NCBI GenBank assembly: GCA_937896235.1
Contig: CALBMX010000033.1
Location: 163,565 to 227,564 of the forward strand
Origin: an uncultured bacterium
GTDB taxonomy: Bacteria > Planctomycetota > UBA1135 > GCA-002686595
Reading direction: 5' to 3'
DNA length: 64,000 nt
Within the stretch, counting starts at the first letter, position 1, and the number at the start of each line of letters is the position of its first letter. Positions 1 through 9,011 of this stretch are shown here, piece after piece. The position numbers and the translations under genes were made by a program. The notes beneath the pieces are model-generated. The model was not told the DNA's origin. It saw only the letters and a program-made list of their open reading frames with translations, and made no database searches.

Positions 1-265
1 CGAAGCCAGCGCACAGCGCCGCGTGCTGGCCGAAATTGCGAACAAACTCGATGACGCGCAGGTGAGGCCTTGAGAGCCCCTCTTGCTTCAGAATATCTAG
101 GCTGTCGTCGGGAGAGCCATCGACAACAAACACATACTCGCACTCATAGCCTGTAAGTGTCTTGTCGAGCCGGCTGAGGAGCTCGGGCAATGTGTTGCGG
201 TTCCCGTAGACGGGCACCACCACCGAGACTTCGGGCGGCGGGGATTGGATTGGGGCAGCTGTCAT
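1..265 (-). CDS. Glycosyltransferase family 2, N-terminal part (runs off window)
   Basis: Reading leftward from the ATG at 263-265, the frame stays open to the window edge. The first residues are MTAAPIQSPPPEVSVVVPVYGN, the classic start of a GT-A fold family 2 enzyme. A nucleotide-binding VVDGSPDDS segment follows around residue 50, then IEFVRNFGQHAAL. The last motif resembles polyprenyl-phosphate mannosyl/glucosyl transferases of the DPM1/GtrB type, which move a sugar from a nucleotide donor to a lipid carrier. Only about 88 residues are visible, so the acceptor and any C-terminal membrane anchor are unknown. It starts 19 bp after the stop of the FecR-like gene on the same strand and may be cotranscribed with it. 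Confidence 0.85.
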   Translation of the reverse strand, partial: MTAAPIQSPPPEVSVVVPVYGNRNTLPELLSRLDKTLTGYECEYVFVVDGSPDDSLDILKQEGLSRPHLRVIEFVRNFGQHAALCAGF

Positions 266-284
266 AGGAATCGTTGGTGCGATT

Positions 285-1223
285 TTACCCCGCGCTGGGT
301 GCCACCGTTATTGGTTCTTCAGGATTGGGATCGTTTGGGAGTTTCAAGCCGCGCTCATCTAGGCGAATGGTCTCTCCGGGGAGCAAGTTCTTGTGGACCG
401 AGGAGGAGAGCACCTCAAGGATCCCCTCTTTGCACTCCACAAAGAGCACCCCCTGGAGTAGGGAGATGCTGGCGCGACCCTCTGTCAAGGTCAGCTGGCC
501 CGCCGTCGAGGTGATCTCAAAGCTACCTTCAAGCTCCGCAACACCGTAAACGAACCGCAGCCGTGCAGGTGTGACGTACTCAGCAAGAACGCTAGAATCC
601 GGGAAGAGCACAAGCTCGTTCTCGCCATGAAAGATGCGTGCCTCCGCATCGGACTCTGTGAAGATCTGCTCGCCACGAGGCATCCCGTGGTTGGGCTGAT
701 TGTCCCTCAGATGCCGCTCCCCGAGCTGAATTGTCCCCGAGCGCCACTCCACGCGAAACGCCGGACCCGGTTTGGGTGGTTTCGAGACCTGCATCATGAG
801 GAAGATAAAAAACGACGTGATAAAAACGAGCCGCAACCTCCAAATCACCTGCATGAAGGCATGGGTCGGCTGCTTCCCACTCATTGAGAATAAAACACCC
901 ATCGCCCCCAGCCCGCCAAGGCGTGGCCTGCTGTTCTTGCGCAGCTTCGCCTGCACATCGCGGCGCTCCTTGGAGCGCATCGCGCCAGTAAGTGAGGCGT
1001 GCAAGTCCACGGATTTGCGGTATTCGATCTCGCAAGATTCGCAGACCTGTAAATGGGCACGCATCGCACTTTGAGCCCTCGTATCCCGATCGATTTTGAA
1101 GTTGCTACTTAGGAAGCGGCCCATGGCCTCACGAGCCTCTTCACAGCGAATGGGCGCGGACTCTTCGCTGCCGACAGAACCGACTTGGGGTCCTTCAACT
1201 CGATCTTTATTCGGATTCTTCAC
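285..1223 (-). CDS. Zinc-finger anti-sigma-like protein with FecR domain
   Basis: 312 residues. The N-terminus carries a putative zinc-binding anti-sigma motif, with C27 and then H57-x3-C61-x2-C64. One membrane segment lies at about 125-145 (LRLVFITSFFIFLMM). The remainder is periplasmic and looks like a FecR domain: a WRSGTIQLGE strand region, repeated short beta-strands and a LLPGETIRLDERG end. Such proteins hold an ECF sigma factor at the membrane or sense envelope signals. No sigma gene is adjacent on this strand, so the partner is not known. The gene lies just upstream of the glycosyltransferase. The family call is good; the role is inference. Confidence 0.75.
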   Translation of the reverse strand: MKNPNKDRVEGPQVGSVGSEESAPIRCEEAREAMGRFLSSNFKIDRDTRAQSAMRAHLQVCESCEIEYRKSVDLHASLTGAMRSKERRDVQAKLRKNSRPRLGGLGAMGVLFSMSGKQPTHAFMQVIWRLRLVFITSFFIFLMMQVSKPPKPGPAFRVEWRSGTIQLGERHLRDNQPNHGMPRGEQIFTESDAEARIFHGENELVLFPDSSVLAEYVTPARLRFVYGVAELEGSFEITSTAGQLTLTEGRASISLLQGVLFVECKEGILEVLSSSVHKNLLPGETIRLDERGLKLPNDPNPEEPITVAPSAG

Positions 1224-1373
1224 AGGTTACCCCAGCTTTCGGCCCAATCAACCGATGTCTTGAGAGTCCTATCCTGCCAGTTTATTAACCTGATAGGGAT
1301 CTTGGCTGTACGCTCCGGCGTCATTCCATAAGGCCCTCTTCCATTCCCACTTTGGGACTTCCTTCATTCCGCC

Positions 1374-2423
1374 ATGCCCCGCATCATTACTGGAACCGGC
1401 AGCTACCTGCCCGAGCTTGTCATTACAAATAACGACCTGCTCAAGTACGTCGAGAATTTTGACGAGCGCAAGGCGGGCTGCAGCTTGGACGACTGGTACC
1501 AGAAACGCTACGGCGTCAAGAGCCGTCGCTGGTCGGCTCCGTGGGAGAGTACTGGCGATCTCGCCGTCCACGCTTCCCGCAACGCGATTGCCGACGCGGG
1601 ATTGGTTCCCGAAGATATCGAGCTGATCGTCATGGCGACAGCAACTAGCGATCACGTCGCCCCACACTCCGTCTCCAAGGTGCAGGCCGAGCTCGGCATC
1701 AGCGCCGTTTTCCACCAGCTACAGGACGCCTGTCCCGGCTTCATGAACGCACTGGTTATTGCCGACTCCCTGATGGCAAACCTAGGCTACAAAAAGGCGC
1801 TTGTCATCGCCGCTGAGGAGATGACTCACATCATCAACAAGCGCGACTTTCGCATGGCCGGACTCTTTGCGGATGGCGCTGGAGCCGTCGTTTTGGAGGA
1901 TCTTCCGGTCCCCCAAGAATTTGGTTTCGAGGCGTTCTACCTGGGCTCCAACGGCGCTGCCGGAAAAGCCCTGCGCGTCCCCGCCGGCGGTACGGCGATG
2001 CCCCTTACGCTCGAGCGGATCGCCACGGGCGACCACTACCTCATCAGTGACTTCCGGGACGTCTATCCATTTGCCGTGCAGACCACGGCTCGCTGCATTA
2101 CCGAGGTCCTCAAGCGTGCTGGCCTCACCATCGCCGACGTCGACTATGTCATTCCGCACCACGCCAGCGCGAACATCATCGAAGACGGAATCGGCCAGGC
2201 GGGCATCCGTCCCGACCAGGTTCTCATGGTGATCGACCACACCGGAAATACCTCCAGCGCAAGCGTGCCGACCGCGCTGGACGAATTCGCGCGCGCTGGC
2301 CACTTCAAAGAGGGCGACCGAATCTTGCTGCTTGCACTTGGTGGTGGCATGGCCTGGGGCAGCACGGTGTTCCGCTGGTGCTCCAAAGACACGATCGCGG
2401 CCGCACGGAAAACGGGGAGCTAG
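1374..2423 (+). CDS. 3-oxoacyl-ACP synthase III family protein (KAS III-like)
   Basis: 349 residues, normal length for the FabH/thiolase-fold family, which condenses an acyl-CoA with malonyl-ACP. The active-site Cys is C120 in the DACPGFMNAL context. The catalytic His lies in PHHASANII (H262 or H263), and Asn292 lies in HTGNTSSASVP. Gly-rich LALGGGMAWG closes the protein, as in FabH. The residues around the His differ a little from the usual PHQAN, so this could serve a specialised acyl chain (secondary metabolite or unusual lipid) rather than housekeeping initiation. The ATG at 1374 gives the typical short N-terminus (MPRIITGTGSYLP). Confidence 0.88.
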   Translation: MPRIITGTGSYLPELVITNNDLLKYVENFDERKAGCSLDDWYQKRYGVKSRRWSAPWESTGDLAVHASRNAIADAGLVPEDIELIVMATATSDHVAPHSVSKVQAELGISAVFHQLQDACPGFMNALVIADSLMANLGYKKALVIAAEEMTHIINKRDFRMAGLFADGAGAVVLEDLPVPQEFGFEAFYLGSNGAAGKALRVPAGGTAMPLTLERIATGDHYLISDFRDVYPFAVQTTARCITEVLKRAGLTIADVDYVIPHHASANIIEDGIGQAGIRPDQVLMVIDHTGNTSSASVPTALDEFARAGHFKEGDRILLLALGGGMAWGSTVFRWCSKDTIAAARKTGS

Positions 2424-2500
2424 CCGCCCTCCCGAGGAGATCTGGAGGCGGGGTCCAATTCCTTCTGCGCAGGGTGGCTCGAACGAGCTACCCTAGGCGC

Positions 2501-3277
2501 ATGTCTCCCTTTGAGCTCTCCTCTGCAAGTCACCGAGGACGATTCCATCCGCGTGTTGAGCGAGAGCTGGCTGTGCGCATGCTGGAGTCGGTTGCGACCA
2601 TCGTCCCCACCGGCGCAAGAGCCCCCTGGAGGGGTAAGTCGGGCTGCCCCGAGTACTTCGTCAAGTACCGCGAGCTCTCTCTTCTAGACCGCATCCGGCG
2701 CCCTTTTGGCAATGCGTTCGAACGTTCGCTCGAGCTGGGGATAGCACTCGAGCGGCGCGGTATCCGCGTTGGCACTCCGCTTGCGATCCTGCGCGGCCCG
2801 GGGCGCTTTGGCCCGGGGCGTTGGCTTTACATGGACGCCATTTCCGGCGAGGAGCTGGGGGAGGCCATCCTCTCGCTTGGCGATAGCGCCCGAGCAACAC
2901 TTTTCCATCATCTCGCCCAGGTGATTGCCCACCTGCACGACGCCGGTTTTCGGCAGCGCGACCTCAAAGCCCCGAACATTCTGATTGACGAGGAGTCCAA
3001 CCCCGTGCTTGTCGACCTAGAGGGGATGCGAAACCTGGGGCGGCGCGCCCCTCGGCACCTACGGATTAAGGACTTGGCACGACTCGCTGCGAGCTTTCAA
3101 TCCGAGGGTTTTGTGCGGGCAGGTGTCGTCGTAGAGGAGTGGGAGAAACTACTCTCGACCTACCTTATGACGACCGTTGACTCTGATTTGGACTCATTTT
3201 CCTTCCGGGAACAGGTCACCAGACTCGCCTCCGAGAAAGCGGAGTGGAATGCCCGAAAGGGGCGAATCCTGTCCTAG
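2501..3277 (+). CDS. Lipopolysaccharide kinase (Kdo/WaaP)-like protein
   Basis: 258 residues from the ATG at 2501; the frame is open further upstream to 2378, but that part overlaps the KAS III gene and shows no homology. The kinase-like core reads FRQRDLKAPNILID (catalytic loop, D and N present, the usual His replaced by Gln) followed by PVLVDLEGM, where a DLE replaces the DFG. This arrangement is typical of the Kdo kinase/WaaP family that phosphorylates inner-core LPS sugars. An N-terminal KYRELSLLDRIRRPFGNAFERS segment fits the lipid-sugar kinase N-lobe. Substrate is inference. A second small kinase-like gene lies at 11834-12541 near lpxB. Confidence 0.7.
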   Translation: MSPFELSSASHRGRFHPRVERELAVRMLESVATIVPTGARAPWRGKSGCPEYFVKYRELSLLDRIRRPFGNAFERSLELGIALERRGIRVGTPLAILRGPGRFGPGRWLYMDAISGEELGEAILSLGDSARATLFHHLAQVIAHLHDAGFRQRDLKAPNILIDEESNPVLVDLEGMRNLGRRAPRHLRIKDLARLAASFQSEGFVRAGVVVEEWEKLLSTYLMTTVDSDLDSFSFREQVTRLASEKAEWNARKGRILS

Positions 3278-3546
3278 AAGTTCGTTTTCGGCGAAATGAC
3301 TTCATTGGAATGGACTTGATGGATCTCAAGTTCCGGGGACTTTGGGGCGGCGGACGCTTCCATAGGTGCACAATAAAGCATATCTAAAGGCCTTCTAGTC
3401 TTCTTATCGGCCGCCGCGTGCGCTGGAATGTGGACTGGTCTTAGAACCAGGTAGCTGAGCTCCCCCCAATTAGGGGACCAGGGCGCGCGTCGCCCGGCCC
3501 TCCTGCGAACCCACCTCAAACCCAAATCTAAAAGACACCATCACTC
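3278..3546 (+). promoter_or_regulatory. Porin upstream region with GC-rich hairpins
   Basis: This gap between the kinase and the porin contains no convincing gene. An 83-codon minus-strand frame here lacks any recognisable motif. Near the porin start there are two inverted repeats, CCCC/GGGG around an AATTA loop near 3462-3475 and GGGCG/CGCCC at about 3481-3495. They would lie in the 5' untranslated leader of the porin mRNA. No confident -10/-35 pair was assigned. Confidence 0.3.
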
Positions 3547-4773
3547 ATGAAATTCATGAAACTCGGTCTTCTAGCGGCAGGCGCAATGGCGCTTCCCGCT
3601 GCCGCAAACTCCGCCGATGACATCATCAATACCGGACTGCTCACCCTTCAAGACGCGCCTTCCAGCTGGACGGAGGCGTTCGCTGCGGGAGAGGGCTCCA
3701 TCTTCTTCAACTACCGCTGGGAGGAGGTTGACAGCAGCGCCGTAGCTGACGTGGACAACGCCCACGGCTCGACCTTGCGTACTGTCGTCGACTACCGCAC
3801 GGCCACCTATGAGGGCTTCTCGGGTTACGTTCAGTTTGAAAACACGAGTGTCATCGGCGAGAGCGACCGCTACAGCACGGCAAACCGCCCCACCATCGCG
3901 GACCCTAAGGGTTCGGACCTGAACCAAGCCTATGTTGACATGGCCCTTGGTGGAGGAACTCTTCGCGTGGGCCGCCAAGAGGTGGTTCTCGACAACGCAC
4001 GCTTCGTCGGAAACGTCGGCTGGCGTCAGAACCACCAGTCCTTTGACGCTTTGGCTTGGGTCGGCGGCGCGGACCTGCCCTTTGGGATCGTCTACGGTTA
4101 TGTCGACAACATCAACACAATCACCGCGGGCGCACTTCGCACCAAATCACACATACTCAACATCTCCAAGGATCTGGACGGTGTAGGCAAAGCCAGCGTC
4201 TACGGTTATGCCCTTGACGTGCTTGCCGTACCCGGGCTCTCGACGATGACCATCGGTGCCCGCATCGATGGCAAAATGGATCTCTCGGACGACATGAAGA
4301 TGGCCTACCTACTTGAGTACGCCACGCAGTCTGACTATGCCGACAACACCAGCATGGACGCGGACTACTACCACGTCAAACTCGGTGCAGACCTCGGCAG
4401 CTTTAAGGTAGCCGTTGGACAAGAGTCCCTTGGAAGCGACAACGGCTTGGTGGGCTTTTCAACCCCCCTCGCCACAAAGCATGCTTTCAACGGCTGGGCT
4501 GACAAATTCCTAAACACCCCCGCCGCGGGCCTTGAAGACCTCTACTTCAGCGCTGGCACGATGGTCAGTGGCGTCAACTTGTCCGCAGTGCTCCACGACT
4601 TCTCCTCGGAGTTCGGCAGCACGGACTACGGCACCGAGCTGGACTTTGTCGCAAAATACAAGGCCAATGAATACTTGACCTATGGCCTCAAGTACGCTGA
4701 CTTCTCCGCCGACTCGAGTGGCGGTATGGACGACATCAACAAGATGTGGTTCTGGGTTACTTGGGCACCCTAA
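3547..4773 (+). CDS. Outer-membrane porin, alginate-export/OprD-like beta-barrel
   Basis: 408 residues with a signal peptide (MKFMKLGLLAAGAMALPAAANSA). The mature part is rich in alternating amphipathic strands: VGRQEVVLDNARFVGNVGWRQNHQSFDAL is characteristic of alginate-export-type porins. The protein ends in an aromatic-rich strand, MWFWVTWAP, although the last residue is not the usual Phe. It is predicted to form a substrate-specific outer-membrane channel. A 269-bp leader with GC-rich hairpins precedes it (for example GGGCG/CGCCC at 3481-3495), and a strong terminator follows it. It appears monocistronic. Confidence 0.75.
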   Translation: MKFMKLGLLAAGAMALPAAANSADDIINTGLLTLQDAPSSWTEAFAAGEGSIFFNYRWEEVDSSAVADVDNAHGSTLRTVVDYRTATYEGFSGYVQFENTSVIGESDRYSTANRPTIADPKGSDLNQAYVDMALGGGTLRVGRQEVVLDNARFVGNVGWRQNHQSFDALAWVGGADLPFGIVYGYVDNINTITAGALRTKSHILNISKDLDGVGKASVYGYALDVLAVPGLSTMTIGARIDGKMDLSDDMKMAYLLEYATQSDYADNTSMDADYYHVKLGADLGSFKVAVGQESLGSDNGLVGFSTPLATKHAFNGWADKFLNTPAAGLEDLYFSAGTMVSGVNLSAVLHDFSSEFGSTDYGTELDFVAKYKANEYLTYGLKYADFSADSSGGMDDINKMWFWVTWAP

Positions 4774-4857
4774 TCAACACCCACTAAGGACAGGGCCGTC
4801 CGCGTGACGAGCCCCGCCTGGAGTGCCGCCACAAGGTGACTCTCTAGGCTAGCCAAC

Positions 4858-4902
4858 GAAGAGAGCCCCGATCGCGTGGAATACGCAATCGGGGCTCTCT
4901 TC
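4858..4902. terminator. Bidirectional hairpin terminator between porin and gltX
   Basis: A perfect 15-bp inverted repeat (gaagagagccccgat at 4858-4872 and its complement at 4888-4902) is extended inside by GCGT/ACGC. It lies between the 3' ends of the porin (+) and gltX (-), so it can end transcription from both sides. Confidence 0.8.
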
Positions 4903-4927
4903 AAAGAAGCCCGATTTCAGCGGCGAA

Positions 4928-6445
4928 TCAGGCATTTCGAGGCTCTTCCGCCAAACGTGCCGCACCTGCGGCAATACGAGCCAGGGTCTTCTCGTGGCCG
5001 AGTAGACCTATAATCTCGAATAGATCCGCCCCGCCGGCAGCACCTGTCAGCACACAGCGCAGGGGCTGGAAGAGGCCGGGAATCTTCAGCCCGCGCTCGC
5101 CGATCCACTCTTTCGTCGCTGCGCCAAGCGCACCAGGATCGACGGCGTCTCCCCCATCGAATTGCGAAGCTAACCACGTTGCAAAGTCAGCTAAGATCGC
5201 GGCCCCACCCTCGTGTTTACGCGCGCCTTGCTCGGCCTTCTGGTCCCACTCGACATCGCCGTCCCCAGCAAAGAGATACGCGAGCCGTCCCGGTAACTCC
5301 GAGTACAGGCTAAAGCGCTCTTGCTCAACTTTGACCGCGCGCAAGAACCACTCGTTTCGCTCGACAAGCTCCTCCCTTGTCATCAGGCCAGCGGCCGTCA
5401 TATACGGTCCACAGCGCTCGGCAAGTCGCTCGACCGAGTCCCTCCGAACGTACTCGCCAGCCATCCACTTGAATTTCTCAGGGTCGAAAATACTGCCGCC
5501 TTTGGCGACGCTCTCGGGTGTAAAATTCTTCACGAGCTCCTCAATCGAGAAGATGTCATTCTCCCCGTCGAGCGCCCAGCCTTGCAGGCAAAGAAAGTTG
5601 AGGACGGCCTCGGGCGGGTACCCCAAGTCCAGGTAGTCCTGAAGGGCCGTATCCCCCGTGCGCTTGGACAGCTTCTTGCCGTCCTTTCCGAGCATGAGAG
5701 GGAGGTGCGCATACAGCGGGACGTCGAGGCCCAGAGCGCGAAAAATCAACACCTGCTTGGGCGTATTCGTGAGGTGCTCTTCGCCGCGCATGACATGGGT
5801 GATCTCCATGTCCGAGTCGTCAACGACCACGACAAAGTTGTACGTCGGCGCGCCGTCGGCGCGCACCATGATCCAATCGTCCACCTCGGTGTTCTGAAAG
5901 GTCACTTCGCCGCGAATTAAGTCGGTGAAGGTCGTCTGCCCTTCCGGTACAGAAAAGCGAAGCACAGCCCGCTCACCGGCGGCAACGCGTGCATCGGCAG
6001 CTTCTTTGGGGAGGTCCTTACAGCAGCCGTCATAGCGGGGGTTTTCCTTGCGCTCCATCTGTGCCTCTCGCAGCTCCACCAGGCGCTCGGAGGAACAGAA
6101 GCAGCGATAGGCCCAGCCAGCTTGAAACAGACTTGCGGCGACACCTAGGTAGCGCTCAAAGCGCTCGGTCTGCCGGTAGGGCCCAAACGGCCCCCCAACA
6201 TCCGGACCTTCGTCCCAGTCCATCCCCATGCGCTTCAGGCCATCGAGGATCGCCACCTCGTACTCCTTCTTCGACCGAATGGGGTCCGTGTCCTCGATGC
6301 GCAATACCATCGAGCCGCCCATACGGCGGGCATAGGCCCAGTTAAATAGGGCTGTACGAGCACCACCGATGTGCAGTTGACCAGTGGGACTCGGTGCGAA
6401 GCGTAAGCGGATGTTCTTGTCAGACACGTCGGGCGTCGGGGGCAA
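4928..6445 (-). CDS. gltX: Glutamyl-tRNA synthetase
   Basis: 505 residues, class I aminoacyl-tRNA synthetase that charges tRNA-Glu (and possibly tRNA-Gln in organisms that use GatCAB). The HIGH signature is PTGQLHIGGARTALFNWAYARR (HIGG at 25-28) and the KMSKS equivalent is KLSKR at 258-262. A Cys cluster (C115, C117, C141, C142) lies where the zinc knuckle of many bacterial GluRS sits. The anticodon-binding half ends in a typical GHEKTLARI segment. The ATG at 6443-6445 gives a nine-residue lead before NIRLRFAPSP. Strong call. Confidence 0.97.
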   Translation of the reverse strand: MPPTPDVSDKNIRLRFAPSPTGQLHIGGARTALFNWAYARRMGGSMVLRIEDTDPIRSKKEYEVAILDGLKRMGMDWDEGPDVGGPFGPYRQTERFERYLGVAASLFQAGWAYRCFCSSERLVELREAQMERKENPRYDGCCKDLPKEAADARVAAGERAVLRFSVPEGQTTFTDLIRGEVTFQNTEVDDWIMVRADGAPTYNFVVVVDDSDMEITHVMRGEEHLTNTPKQVLIFRALGLDVPLYAHLPLMLGKDGKKLSKRTGDTALQDYLDLGYPPEAVLNFLCLQGWALDGENDIFSIEELVKNFTPESVAKGGSIFDPEKFKWMAGEYVRRDSVERLAERCGPYMTAAGLMTREELVERNEWFLRAVKVEQERFSLYSELPGRLAYLFAGDGDVEWDQKAEQGARKHEGGAAILADFATWLASQFDGGDAVDPGALGAATKEWIGERGLKIPGLFQPLRCVLTGAAGGADLFEIIGLLGHEKTLARIAAGAARLAEEPRNA

Positions 6446-6550
6446 ATTGCGCGGGGGATCGAAGTCTTTGTACAGACCTCATTAGCCACGCAGTTTACTC
6501 GATGCCGAGGCCGGGAACGCGCCCCGGTACAGAGGAATCCTCCGAGTGCC

Positions 6551-7696
6551 CTACTTCAGCCCAGCGAGGCCGTATTTCTTCGGGCCGACGTACTTCAAGT
6601 TACAGCAGCCATTGCACCCGGAGAAGATCTTGGACTCCTTGGTGTCGCGGCGGAACTTCTGGAACTCGGGGCCGTTCCAGATCTCCTGCATCGTCTGGTT
6701 GCGGGAGTCCCCCACGCGCAGGTAGTAGCATGGCGAATAGCGGCCATCCGCGGTCAGCTGGATACGCGACCAGGGGCTCTCGCAAACGTACTCGCTCGAC
6801 TTCAAACTGCGGTCGGCAGTGTAGTGGCGCACGAACTCATCGATGGGCAGTCCAGGAGGCGTAAGGCGAATCTGGATGCCCAACTCTTCCTCAAGCTCGT
6901 AGCACTTGATCAGCTGCTCGCGGAGGAACTCGGGGTCGACACCCACCGGGCCCGGCTGCGGCATGCGCAGGCGATCTTCCGTCGGATCCGAAATCAAAGT
7001 CGCGGAGTGCCCGACCAAGTCGTGCTCCGCCATGAAGTTGACGAGGTCCACACCAAGTCCAGCGGCCATGCGCATAAAGTCAACCATGCCGTGAATCGTG
7101 TCCTCGGTCACAACCATCTTCATGTTGAACTTCGGGAACGCCTTGCCGGACTCCTTCCGTAGACGGACCATGCTCTCGATGCCGTTGACGGTCTTCTGCC
7201 AGCTGCCCTTGCGGCCAACTACGGCGTCGTGACGAGCTTGGTCACCCTCCAAGCTGATCCCAACAAGCACGAGGCCGTTCTGCCAAATGCGCTTGGGAGC
7301 CAGGTCGATATACAGCTGCGCGACCTCTTCCTTGATCAACGCGCCATTTGTAATGATGTGCGTGCGGTTCCGCTTGGAGGCGTACTTCAGAGTCTCTGGG
7401 AAGTCTTTGCGTGCAAGCGTCTCCCCCCCCGAGAAGGTGATCAAGCGCCCCTTGGGGAACTCGTCGATCGCCTTTTTGATCTCCTCTGTCGTAAACTCCT
7501 TTACAGGGCCCGAAGTTTTTACTTCGCCTTTAATAATGTCTAGATACTGACAGAAATTGCACCGCAAGTTACAGCGGTACGTGACCTCCAAGAACATATG
7601 GATCGGCTGGAAGGCCTTTCCGCTTGGGAAAACAGTCCTTGGAATCGAGCCGTGGAGCTCGACCATTTTAGAAAAGGCGGAACTGAGATTAATCAT
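6551..7696 (-). CDS. Radical SAM protein with SPASM domain
   Basis: 381 residues from the ATG at 7694-7696; the open frame extends to 7819, but the first 41 codons look non-coding. The radical SAM cluster motif is RCNLRCNFC (C42, C46, C49), and FSGGETLARKDF is the SAM-contacting GGE segment. The C-terminal third has the SPASM layout: CESPWSRIQLTADGRYSPCYYLRVGD, then QTMQEIWNGPEFQKFRR, then SGCNGCC, with enough Cys to hold a second Fe-S cluster. Family members modify peptides or small molecules. No short precursor-peptide gene is apparent next to it, so the substrate is unknown. It is divergent from the adenosine deaminase gene. Confidence 0.85.
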   Translation of the reverse strand: MINLSSAFSKMVELHGSIPRTVFPSGKAFQPIHMFLEVTYRCNLRCNFCQYLDIIKGEVKTSGPVKEFTTEEIKKAIDEFPKGRLITFSGGETLARKDFPETLKYASKRNRTHIITNGALIKEEVAQLYIDLAPKRIWQNGLVLVGISLEGDQARHDAVVGRKGSWQKTVNGIESMVRLRKESGKAFPKFNMKMVVTEDTIHGMVDFMRMAAGLGVDLVNFMAEHDLVGHSATLISDPTEDRLRMPQPGPVGVDPEFLREQLIKCYELEEELGIQIRLTPPGLPIDEFVRHYTADRSLKSSEYVCESPWSRIQLTADGRYSPCYYLRVGDSRNQTMQEIWNGPEFQKFRRDTKESKIFSGCNGCCNLKYVGPKKYGLAGLK

Positions 7697-7872
7697 CGTT
7701 TGGAACGCAGAGACAGCTATACAGAGGGGGGTTCGCCTAGAGTTTACCTCGCTTTCGGACCCATGGCGGGATCTGTGTCTGCAAATTCGTATCCGAAAAG
7801 ACGACACGGGAATCCGCATCTAAGCCGACACCGGCGCTAGAGACCATCACTTAAGGTCGCTAGAATCCCCCT

Positions 7873-9009
7873 ATGCAAGATATGAAACACGACATACAAC
7901 TCGACGAAGAGTTGCTAATAAGGCTCCCGAAGGTCGCACTTCACGAACATTTAGACGGATGCCTCCGCCCAGCGACCATCCTGGACCTGGCAAAACAGAT
8001 CGGCTACGAGGAGCTCCCGGAGTCAGACCCCATCCTTTTGGGCGATTGGTTTGCGCGCGGTGCGAACCGCGGCAGCCTGGGCGAGTACCTGGAAGGGTTC
8101 GCCCATACGATCGCGGTCATGCAGACCGCGAGCGCCCTCGAACGCGTGGCGTATGAGTTCCTTGAGGACCAGAAAAACGACGGCGTTGTCTACGCCGAGG
8201 TGCGCTTCGCGCCCCACTTCCACACGGGCGGCGAGCTTGGACTCGACGCTGTGATGCGCTCGGTTCTCGATGGATTGAATCGCGCCTCGAAAGAACACGA
8301 CGTCGGCTTTGGGCTCATCGTCTGTGCGATGCGAAACGGCGCACCGGAATTCTCCGAAGACATGGCAGAACTCGCCGTCTCCTACCGAACGGCAGGCTGC
8401 GTGGGCTTCGACCTTGCCGGAGAGGAGACGGGCAACCCCGCAAAGGTTCACGTCGACGCTTTCCAGCTTGTCAAACGCCAGAACTTCAACATCACGATCC
8501 ACGCCGGCGAAAGTTTCGGCCCGGCATCGATTTGGCAAGCTCTGCAATTTTGCGGTGCCCATCGCATCGGCCACGGAACGCGGATCATCGAAGACATCGT
8601 GATGCACGAGGGCAAGGTCATTCAGGTCGGCAACCTCGCGCAGTACATCATCGACCACCGCATCCCACTGGAGATCTGCCTCTCAAGTAATGTCCACACC
8701 GGTGCGGCGGCTTCGCTTGCGGAGCACCCCTTCCCCGTGCTACACAAGCTTGGCTTTCGCCTAACGCTAAACACGGACAACCGGTTGATGAGCGCGACAA
8801 CGATGACCAAGGAATATGCGATCGCCGTCAAACACTATGGTCTTAGCTTTGACGACCTGGAGACGATCTCCCTCAACAGCATGAAGTCCGCATTCGCAAC
8901 CTACGACACCCGCTGTTCCTTCATCTTTGATCGCATCAAGAAGCCCTTCCGCGAGATTCGCAAAGAGCTTGGCCTTGAGCCTCGCCAGCCCTACGGAAGC
9001 GCTCAATAG
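7873..9009 (+). CDS. add: Adenosine deaminase
   Basis: 378 residues, zinc amidohydrolase fold converting adenosine to inosine in purine salvage. The zinc ligands are in LHEHLDG (H24, H26). The catalytic segment HAGESFG and the RIGHGTR motif follow, and the late metal-binding motif is NTDNRLMS, the variant seen in many bacterial adenosine deaminases in place of NTDDP. Length is normal. The esterase gene starts 2 bp after its stop, so the two are very likely one transcript. Confidence 0.93.
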   Translation: MQDMKHDIQLDEELLIRLPKVALHEHLDGCLRPATILDLAKQIGYEELPESDPILLGDWFARGANRGSLGEYLEGFAHTIAVMQTASALERVAYEFLEDQKNDGVVYAEVRFAPHFHTGGELGLDAVMRSVLDGLNRASKEHDVGFGLIVCAMRNGAPEFSEDMAELAVSYRTAGCVGFDLAGEETGNPAKVHVDAFQLVKRQNFNITIHAGESFGPASIWQALQFCGAHRIGHGTRIIEDIVMHEGKVIQVGNLAQYIIDHRIPLEICLSSNVHTGAAASLAEHPFPVLHKLGFRLTLNTDNRLMSATTMTKEYAIAVKHYGLSFDDLETISLNSMKSAFATYDTRCSFIFDRIKKPFREIRKELGLEPRQPYGSAQ

Positions 9010-9011
9010 AC

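Noticed and set aside
3274..3525. 83-codon minus-strand frame before the porin
   Set aside because: It overlaps the kinase stop and the porin leader hairpins; no motif.
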